DNA from: Rachycentron canadum
Taxonomy: Eukaryota > Chordata > Actinopteri > Carangiformes > Rachycentridae
Direction: 5' to 3'
Length of the DNA stretch: 64,000 nucleotides
NCBI GenBank assembly: GCA_038496675.1
Contig: CM076667.1
Span: 16,389,469-16,453,468, forward strand
The notes below the pieces were generated by a model that ran no database searches, was not told the origin of the DNA, and saw only the letters and a list, made by a program, of their open reading frames with translations. This document shows positions 1 through 9,900 of the stretch, one piece after another. Both the position numbers and the translations under genes were made by a program. How positions within the stretch are numbered: the first letter of the stretch is position 1; each line of letters begins with the position of its first letter.

Positions 1-820
1 TGTAAAGCACACTCAGCACAGATAAATGTACAGCCTGGTTGGAAATGGTGCCCATTTTGATGTCTGCATAAAGCTGGTGACAACAAAAAAAAATGTATTT
101 CATGAGTCTGTCAAAGGCCAAAGTGATGCATGATGGACCAACATGCCTTCATAAATTCTTTGAATTGACTTTGCTGTTGTTTTCTGACAGAAATCTTTTC
201 CCTGCCTTATTTTCTTGTAAATATTTCCAAATCCATACAACAGCCTGCTCTGTTTGGGATGGGTTTTTTAAAGATGTGCTGGTATACTTGGTATACTGTA
301 TGAGAATTTGTCCCGAATCATTGCTTAAAGGACTATGTGCAGATGTAAAGGCAGTTGATTAAGCTGAGGTAAGGTGAAGTGCTTCTTTTTCTTTTGTTTT
401 AAACCAGAGGTTTAAAATTTAAAGTTACAATAGAACACAACCACATTTGGCACTTAACAACACACCCGGCAAATGAGAAATGGTTAAAAAAATAACTCCT
501 CCTCATCGACCTATTGCACAAGCATTTCATATCACAAAAAGTACATATAAAGTTACATCACTTACACTACTCTGGGATCTACTGCACTATAGGAAAAGCA
601 GACAGAAGCACTTTTACATAGCTTTGGACCACATCAGTCCACTGCAAAGCTACAATACATAATATATGGATATATGTGTATATCTTTTTTTTTCAAATAT
701 ACTCTTAAATATGTGATTTTGGAGGAAAGAGAGAGAAAAGAAAGAATTTACCAGTACATTCACCACAAACAATTCATCCGTCAAGGGGGGAGAGTACAGG
801 AGGACTTGCTGAGACGAGTC
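1..820 (-). other. GAD2 3' UTR / downstream flank
   Basis: AT-rich sequence after the GAD2 stop. No AATAAA or ATTAAA is visible on the minus strand here, so the polyadenylation site is either a variant signal or beyond the window edge. No coding pattern is seen. Confidence 0.5.
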
Positions 821-994
821 TTATAGATCTTGGCCGAGTCGTTCGATCTCCTCAATAAGAAAGTCGATGTCCTCGAATGTAGCAGCCGGGTTTGAGATCA
901 CCATGCGGAAAAAGTTGACCTTGTCCCCCTGTGGTTGGTAGCTGACCATGGTCGTCCCGTACTCCATCATCCTGGCTTTAATCACTGGGGCCAC
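821..994 (-). CDS. GAD2: GAD2 last coding exon with stop codon
   Basis: Acceptor CTTTTCAG, then VAPVIKARMMEYGTTMVSYQ and the terminal IERLGQDL followed by TAA at 821-823. MMEYGTTMVSYQP is the GAD2 form; GAD1 has MMESGTTMVGYQP. Confidence 0.98.
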   Translation of the reverse strand: MAPVIKARMMEYGTTMVSYQPQGDKVNFFRMVISNPAATFEDIDFLIEEIERLGQDL

Positions 995-3900
995 CTGAAA
1001 AGATCCAATACATTCAGCGGGAGTTCACGTCACTTTAGAGGAGAACAATCACATATAAAACAGATAGCTAGAGGAGACAACAGCAGTTATAATAATACAA
1101 GATTTGAACGGGAAACAGTTGCTTTGCTCTGCAACCTTCAAAACTGGGAGATGGTCTGATACACCTAAAGTAACAATACTGCTGATACTTTAGCCTGGTT
1201 ATGAGGATTAATATTATATATCATATACATATACATATCTATAATATGTATCACATAAAGTCATGTTAAACACAGCTAACTGATTGCTTAAGATTCTTAA
1301 GTCTTTATTGCTTTATTTTTTTATGTTTGCTCTTTAGTTTTAAGATTACAGTTATTCACAATGTTTCTTATGATTGCATTGATAAATAAGCTCCTTGTGA
1401 GTCCATGTGATAGATAATTTGGAAGACAGCAATGTGGATCTGAATGAACTGAATATAAAAAAGTAGGAAAGTGTTTTTTTTTTTTTGTGCTTGCTCTTCT
1501 GCTTTACACCAAATGTCACATAATGACATAATAAATCAGTGGTAAAACACTGACTACTGATGATGACCTCAATCAGTGTCAGCTCTTTTAACAACTCAAA
1601 TTCCAATTTACTCTGATTTTTGCACTTCTATGATTCAAAAAATTTGGGTGTATTTCCCCCTTTCAGCAACTAAAAATGACCCATCTTCCCCTTCAGATTA
1701 TTACTCTGAGGCTGGTCCATGTAGTCTTGACGACTACATCTGACACCAGCCGGGCACACGCAGTCCCGACTGCCGATGCCGAGCTGAGCTGAGAGGTTAT
1801 CTTAGGGGAGAGAAGCGGTGGCAGTCATTTATTTTGTGCTCAGCAGTGTCTTGATGGCGGTGTGGATTCTGAGCTGTGATGAGCTGTGGCAGATTCAATT
1901 ACAAGTTTGAACACTCACATTCCCTGTTTGGACCTATTAAGACATTTTACTGAGGGAAAACATTTCAAAATAAGTGTCTCTTTAAAAGATCCTTTTACGA
2001 CTACTGTATAGTATTTCAGTGAATGTTGTAGGATATGTGTAGAGCCAGTTAGCGATAAGTACTAGTCCATAATCAACTCTATGCATATGCACATGAGATT
2101 CAGTAATTTAAGATGACACTTCACTGCAGTTTTGGCTTAAGGGCTTAATTTAACAGTGACTCAAATAATCTCGAGGTCCAGCATAATCTAGAAGGAATTT
2201 TAATAAACCTGAGGATATTAAGATGAAAAACAGGAGGAACTTTGAAAACTCCTTGAGGCACAGAAGCTGGCCTCCAATTACAGTCTGCTTAAGTAGTTAG
2301 TCATGTATAGGGGCTTATATAGATGCCACAGTGCTGTGGCTATAGAGCTCTATAGTTCTCATCACATCATCGGTCATTTCTTCTAAATCTCTTGCAGGTG
2401 TCCCTCTACAGCTGGAAGGTCCACAGGTTCTGTTAAACAATCAATCAGCAGCTGCAGATTTTTTCTCATCAAATCAGTCTTTCCGACAGTTTTTCCGGTT
2501 CTTTTCGTCTTTTTTTTTTTTTTTTTTTTTCGAAACTGCCACAAAGGAAATTGAGGAACTTGAGGAAAGCTCTTTAAGTTTAGACTTTTCCCACAAAGTG
2601 CTAATCTGTGGCAGCATTACATCACTCCTCGATCTCTGTTTAAGGGTTTGTGGAAAAGAGTGAGCTGGCCGAGCACTCAGGCGGCCAGTGAAGCATGGCC
2701 ACAGCGCTCTTTCAATCAGACTCAGAAAAACAAAAAGGAAAACCTCTCCACCTGATAGATTATGACAAAGATGGAAACAATTTACAGGTTGATGGTTTTA
2801 CAGAGGGAAAAAAAAAACAACAACTCAGAGAGGAGCAAGTGCTTTGTATAGCAGGCACGCACACCATCTGTTTGTGCTAATTGTCAATTAGTAGGCCCCT
2901 GCTGCTACGGGCTCCTCTGAATGACTGCCACTTTAGCTGACTGAGTAGCCTCCCTCCCTCTAAGTCTGGCACGTGGTAGCCTCTCTCTCTGACAGTCTAT
3001 CCTGTCTTAAGACTGTCACATCAGCGTGGCAAAGTTTTTTCTAAATCCTGAGTGTAAGTGAACGTGTGTTGTCCCTAATTAGGAGGACATGTAATGGTCA
3101 AGCTGGATAGAAATAAAAGGCTTGTAGGGCACATGAAAGGTGTTTTTGGTAGATACCGCAGCCGGGCTTCTTATCTCCGCTCACCCACCTTGTGCAAGTG
3201 TTTCTTTCTCTCCTCTTTGTCCTCCATGTAGCGGATCCCAGGAGGGAGGTACCAGAAGCAGACGTTGGTGTGCTGAGGCTGCAGAGAAGCACGGGCAACA
3301 AGAGATGAGACGAATAAACTGACAGGATACCACCGAAAGAAAAAAAAAAACAAAACATGCACACAATGAGGCTGGGAAAAAGCATTTATTGTAGTGGTGG
3401 GATCATTATGTTGTTTTTAAAGATTTCTCTTCTTAAAATTAAGGCTGCTCTGTGTGAGGTCCTGGTCCCCCTCAGGGGTATTTGTGTAATTTACAGGATA
3501 AATAAAAATTTAAAATATCAGAATAATTTCAGTGATTCAATAAGCAAATAAAAAGGTGACAAAACCTCATTTTAAGCATTAAGGGTAGGCTAACTTAGGA
3601 TACATTAACATCAAAATAACCCATAAACCATCTAATACAGTGTTAAAAATCAGAAAGGAAGGCTCCAAATAAGTCTTTTTTATGATTAGATGATTATGAT
3701 TACATATAATTAGATGTATTGATGCATAAAAGGGGGAGTAAATTAACTGATATTACATACATTCTCATACATTCTCTATTGTGATATAAAACAATGTTGG
3801 AAATTTGTTATTATTCAGCTGAACCACCCAGCCCTATGCACACAACGCACATGACCTGAAAGCATGCTTTCTATATACACATACCTGTACACACAGCCAT

Positions 3901-6900
3901 GCCATTTAAAGAAATCTAAAGCCGTTGTTGCCTGAAATCCTACAGAGTCCTCCAAATCACAAAGTGCTATACGTAGGAGCACCCCATCCATTTCACCAAG
4001 CAAGAGCAGGTTTTGATTGAAAATGGCAATTCGCATCACGGGAAAATAAATCCATTGGGTGTTCCCAGCATCAGACAGGTAGGCTGCCCATTCTCACATA
4101 TTCTCCCTGTGTCTGAAAGCAGCTCACTTTTTTGGCATGTGAAGCCAAGCTGGAGCCGATCTGCCTGCCAGTGGAAAAGCATTCATTACCAACAGCTGAC
4201 TAGTGATGCACACCAGCCTCTTTTATACAGCCGGGCAGGTTCGGTGGCTTTATATCCAACATCAGATTGATGTAAAGGCTTAATGGGCAGCACAGACAAG
4301 GGAACACCTGGTCTGATGCCCAGAGGACTTGGCTTTTTCTCCATCACCCTCTGGGTTATGATGCTCTTAGCCTTTTGTAGCTCAGCAGAAAAACAGTAAG
4401 CCTTTAAACATTAAGAGCGCTCACTATAACTGTCCCTGGGTGTCCAAGCACTCCTTTTTATAAAAGAGTTTTTAGCTTAATAACCCCATCATACCCGCAT
4501 ATGTTTTTGTTGTTGTAGTTCTGCTTGGTAGAGGATATTTCAGACATCATGTTATTCATATGCAGATGAGCAATTACAGGCCGTTATGCTATTCATTAAA
4601 CATAATAGCAGCACATTATACTGGCAGCTAGAGGTAAAAATGGCATTCATCCAACACAAAGCAAGAGCACCCTGCGTGCCAATCAAGGCACCCATAATGA
4701 CACTGAGTACACTGAAGTGAAAGGAGCAACATGGACTAATGTTAGCCACTTTTCTGCGATTATGTGGCTGTGGATGAATTATCCTGGTGTGGAGAGAGAA
4801 AGTTGAGGATGAACCTACTTTCCCATCAAAGACCATCTCGTATCCTTCTCTGTCCTTGATCTTGTTGTAGAGATACTCCGACAACTCCAGACACTTGTCA
4901 ATCTGAGCCTCAAACCCAATGGTGCCCTTTCAAAGAAATATTAAAATCTGTTATATTATGTGGTCAGCTAAATAAATATTATGTTCATGTTGTAAAACTG
5001 AAGCTACAATTTAAGGTTGAATTTACATTGGAAGAAGTTAGGTCTTAAAAAAACAGAAGCCCAGAGAGGCAGGTGGAAAAAATTAACTCGCAATATTAAA
5101 ATATAACATTGTTTCTTGTAAAGTTAGTTTACAAATGCAAAAATTCAACATAACATTAGTATTTTTTACAATTTGTGTTGGGATACTGTTGGTTATCACT
5201 GAATTAGAAATCACTGAGAGCTAATGAACAACCTAACCTCACTCCAAAATGCATGACCATTATAAAAGAAGCCATTACTAAAGCAGCTTTGCCTTACCTT
5301 GGCCCTCCACATGAGCCACAGCTTGAAGATGTCCACATGGCGGCCACACTGCAGCGCTTTGTCTCCGGTGTCATAGGAAAGGTCGTAGTGTTTGTCCTGC
5401 TGGAACAGGTAGCAGGCGTGCATCTGATTGCAGTTCTGCATCAAACCCTGTCGAGGGAGGACAAGATACATGGATGCTTACGGCCAAGACAACGAGCAAA
5501 TAAATTACCTCGGTGAAACCAAAAGGACACGTGCACTGTATGTGATAATGAGCGTGGTTTAATGGGACATGGCCTACCTCCTCTCTGACCAGCAGGGCAG
5601 AACACTGCAGAGGGACGGACATCATTTTGTGTGGGTTCCATGTTACTGAATTAGCTCTGCAGTTAAACAAAACAAAAACAACAGTCATGCATCATTAGTT
5701 CAAACCCCCCTTTGGCTTCCTACACAACTTCTTAAAAAAGCAACTTGCCTTTCGACTCCGTCCAGCTTCCACCTGTGTCTCCTGGACATGAGGAGGCTTC
5801 CTCCCCACGCACCCTAACAGGACAGACAGCTGTTAATCCAACACTGTAAATACAATTTAAAGGTCCTGTGTATGGGTCAGTTTGCACATATTTAGCCTTG
5901 TGTACCTACAGTATCAGTTTGATAGCAAGCTTTTATTAAAGCTGTTGCCTTTTTTAAATTAATTGTAAATAAAATATACTGTGCAGGCCATTTTGTATGG
6001 GAAAAATAAACTTGGCAGTGCTCTCTAGTGGACAGACTATATAATGACACTTGTGTCACTTGATGGATACAGTAATACTGTTATTATTAGCTTTTATTTG
6101 AGCCTAACACTACTGTAATCTTATGACATTAGCCAGGAATAATTATCTGCTGTCTTTGGACCTGCAATAAAACATTTTCCCCCACAATTGTTTAATTTTT
6201 GGGATATTCATAGGTATTGATAATGATACAATGACAACAAGTTGTTTATGAGTGATTCTTCTGTCTTCTGTCTGCCTTCAGTCTTCTGTTATGTTGCTTA
6301 TTCCTTTTTACAGAGATAAAACATAAAAATAATGAAATAAAGCAAAAGTAAAAGACTGGCAAATGTCAACATCTTCATTCTAAATACAGATGCCATTACT
6401 TATTGAAAAAACGGCTCCAAATATTAACAGCTTGCATGAATGATTTCCTAGCCTCATACTCGGAGCAAAACATGCAACAAAATGCACATATTTCACCAGG
6501 AGCTGCAAAATCACATTAACCAACAAAACCAGCAGGTGCCAGAAATACTCTAACATGTTTTTTTCTCCTCCCCATCTCAGCTAGTTGAAGAATGATAGAC
6601 AAGGCCATCTATGCCTCTTAATAGATGTGTCCCCCTGTCAGGACTAAATCACCTTCATTAATAGATAGAGCTCCTTCAGTGAGAGAGGCCATGATGGCAA
6701 AGTCAGGGGAGGAGATGATTTACAGCCTCTGTTCCAGTTTTTCTAATCTCCAGTGTTAGATAGGAAATGGCTGGCTCCTATCTGGGTCAACTGAAAGCAG
6801 TTAGAGGCGAGACAGACATAATAGATTTGTCAAACTCACTGGCGAGCTCTGTATTTCTGTGTATTCCTTCACTAAAATCCCTCCTGTGGTGAGATACTGT

Positions 6901-9900
6901 CTGTGAGGTGATAATAACATTTTAAAGCAGGAAATGGGAAATATTTTTTTAAGGTCTTCAGTGTTTAAATGTCAGGTAACTTTACTCACGTCCACATGCA
7001 TCCAAATGTTGTACTTTTTGCAGATGTCGGATATGGCGATGAGAGGGTCAAAGGCTCCATATACTGTTGTTCCAGCAGTCGCGCTCACAAAGAAAGGTAC
7101 AAAACCCTATATATATATATTTATATACAAAAAAACATGACTACTGATGCAGGTATAATAACACCAATATTTTTCCCAATCCCCTTATCACTCCACTGAA
7201 TACCATAAGATCAGTACTGTATGAAGTAATATCTGTCTATCCAGAGCAGTGTTATCACATTACCTTCTGTTTGGCCTCCAGTATTCTCCTCTCAAGGTCA
7301 GCTGGGATCAGTTTACCACTGCATAAAACAAAATCAATATTAGAGGAGGGTTTATTTAAGGTAAAACATCAAAGCAACAATCTAAAAAGGCTCCATTATG
7401 AGTAAAACAAAAGTATTATGTGAAAAATGTCCTTTAAGCACAAAAGGTCAAAGCAATGGTTTGGACAAATATTGGCCCCTGAAATGATGCATCAATGAGT
7501 GAGTTGACAAAGAACCCCATAGATAGACACTACTTTTTTCTTATAGCACTCCAAAAACCATCTTTAACAACAGTTTATTATACATGAGCTTATCATATGT
7601 TGCTGTTGTATGCTGCATCTGAGTAACTATGTCTGTCATGTAAATGTGAATTAGTGGAATAAATAGTACAGTATTTCTTACAGAAGTGGCTAATAGCAAT
7701 AGAAATACTAAAAGTAAAGTATAACTATGGAATTCATACATTGACTTCTGATTTCAGTTAAAAGGGAGTGAGTTTACCTTTCATCTGCTTTGATACAGAT
7801 CACACTTTCAGTCCCGATGCCGAGAGCTGCTGCTCCTTTTTTGATTGAAAAATGGCTCTGAAAGGTTAAGAAAATGAAAGATCATATTTAAATATTTGTA
7901 AGACACCAGAAATGTAATAATCATGATAATAGAAATGACAGGTTTGGGTGTTTTTTAAAGGCTTTTTGCACACAGCATCTTTCAAATGTCCTTTAAAGAT
8001 GAAGGAGGTGACATAGCCGACTGTAATGTGACAGACACACCAGTCACCTCGTGTCCTTCTGCGTCTGAGACACATAATGTCAGCTTCATATCAGTGCTGC
8101 TGGTGTAAGTCTCACATCAAGCATTTGTAAAGAACAGCTACTGTAGCTACATGACATTTTCTCTTATTCTAGCACCGGAGGAGAAGATCTTTGACGTCTG
8201 GTTTGTTCAAATAGTGATCAGTGATCATTATTTGATCCGTTAAGCCTCGTACGGGCAGTGCAGAGTGGAAATATTGTAGAACAGATGCCTACGTGTTCGG
8301 ATGTGAAGGCCACCAGTCTGGGAACGGATGACATTCCTTTCTCCTTCACTTCAGGGAACATCTTGAAGCGGGCCAGCAGCATGGCGTACATGTTAGAAAT
8401 AGCACCACCTAGAGGACAGACAGGGCTAAGTGATTTGCGCCCACTCAGTCAGTCAGTCAGTCAGTCAGTGTCAGCCCACATCACAGTCTTAACCGGCAAG
8501 TCTCATGGTAGTGACGCAGGGTTTTCAAACAGACACAAAGTGGAACAGATTTTAAAAATGTCTGCGCGTTTTAAAATGAAGAAACAACAACGACGATAAA
8601 ATCTTTTGTTTACAGCGTAGCAAGAGATGACGCCACGATGTCACAGCCAATCACGGTCTGTCATCAAATTCTCCAATCACTGCTCCTCATCATCATGTGA
8701 CAATCAGAAACGCACAAGAGAAATGAAAATTGTGGTGGTGGTGGTGGTAAGTAGTGTGGTTGATGTTGTGAGGAGGGGGCATATAAGTTGGAAAAAGAAA
8801 ATTATTTTATGCTAATTGGCTTTGAAATGAGTTCCATTTATATCATCAAAATGCAAATTGGCACATTACAGCGCACACACATACACACACACACACACAC
8901 ACACATACACACACACAGGCAGGCAGTTCCATTTTCAGTGAAACAGAGGGGGGGTAGTGGGATTGTCGACACCTTCACGTACAAACATACGTACCAGGGG
9001 AGAAAATGCCATCTCCTCGCCCATCGGACCAGCCAATGATCTCCCTCATCTTCTTCAGGGTGACGTATTCCAGCAGCACAAAGACAGGAGCCACCTCATA
9101 GGTGAACCTGCGTTACACAAGGGACATCACATGGGGGGCCGGTTACACAAAAATGCGCCATGACTCATCACTGAAAAATAGCCAGTAAACTGACAATTTT
9201 TTTCCCCCGCCCACTGCAGTTTCAGGACAGATTTAGGGTGAAAACATGGACAGATTTAAAAAAAAAAAAAAAAAAAAAAAGGAAGTATTACAAATTCAGA
9301 AAGGATAATATATTAATTTCTGCTGTAAAAATGTGGAATTATTGTTCATTTCTGATCAAAAGAGCTTCTGAACAAAATGCACCAGCATTTAACAGAGAAA
9401 TTTAATATAAGTTAATAAGATATTTCTGAAGATTTATATTTATTTCCCCAAATCTTGCTCCTTGTGTTGTACATTTTCATTATCCCCGCTGCATTAAAAA
9501 GGAAATATCCAATATGTGGCTCCTGATATATATACATCTATTTTCAATTGGTACATGGTGTATTAGCTGCAGCAAATTTAAAAACCCAAAGTGTCTACAT
9601 GACAGTTGCCAAGGCTGACGCTCGCTGAGTTTATCACCCCAAAAACACACACGCACTGAAATTAGCTCCAGATTAGTCTGGATTTGATTTCAGAGCTAAT
9701 TTTCTCCCCTTGAATCCCCCCATGGGAGAACAGAGGTGAGGGGGGCGGGGGGATAAAAGGCAGAGGTGGGAGGGGTTCAGTGGGGGAGTCAAAGAGAAAT
9801 GGGGTGGTGGTGGTGGGAGGGGGGCTCGGTCTTTCATTTCACCCTTTTCATTTGCCATGATTGAGTGAAAAAAAAAAATAAATAAAAGGCCGCTATCAGC

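Noticed and set aside
8446..8469. Short regular repeats considered as a CRISPR-like or satellite array
   Set aside because: It is a simple (CAGT)6 microsatellite without spacers, in an intron of a vertebrate gene.
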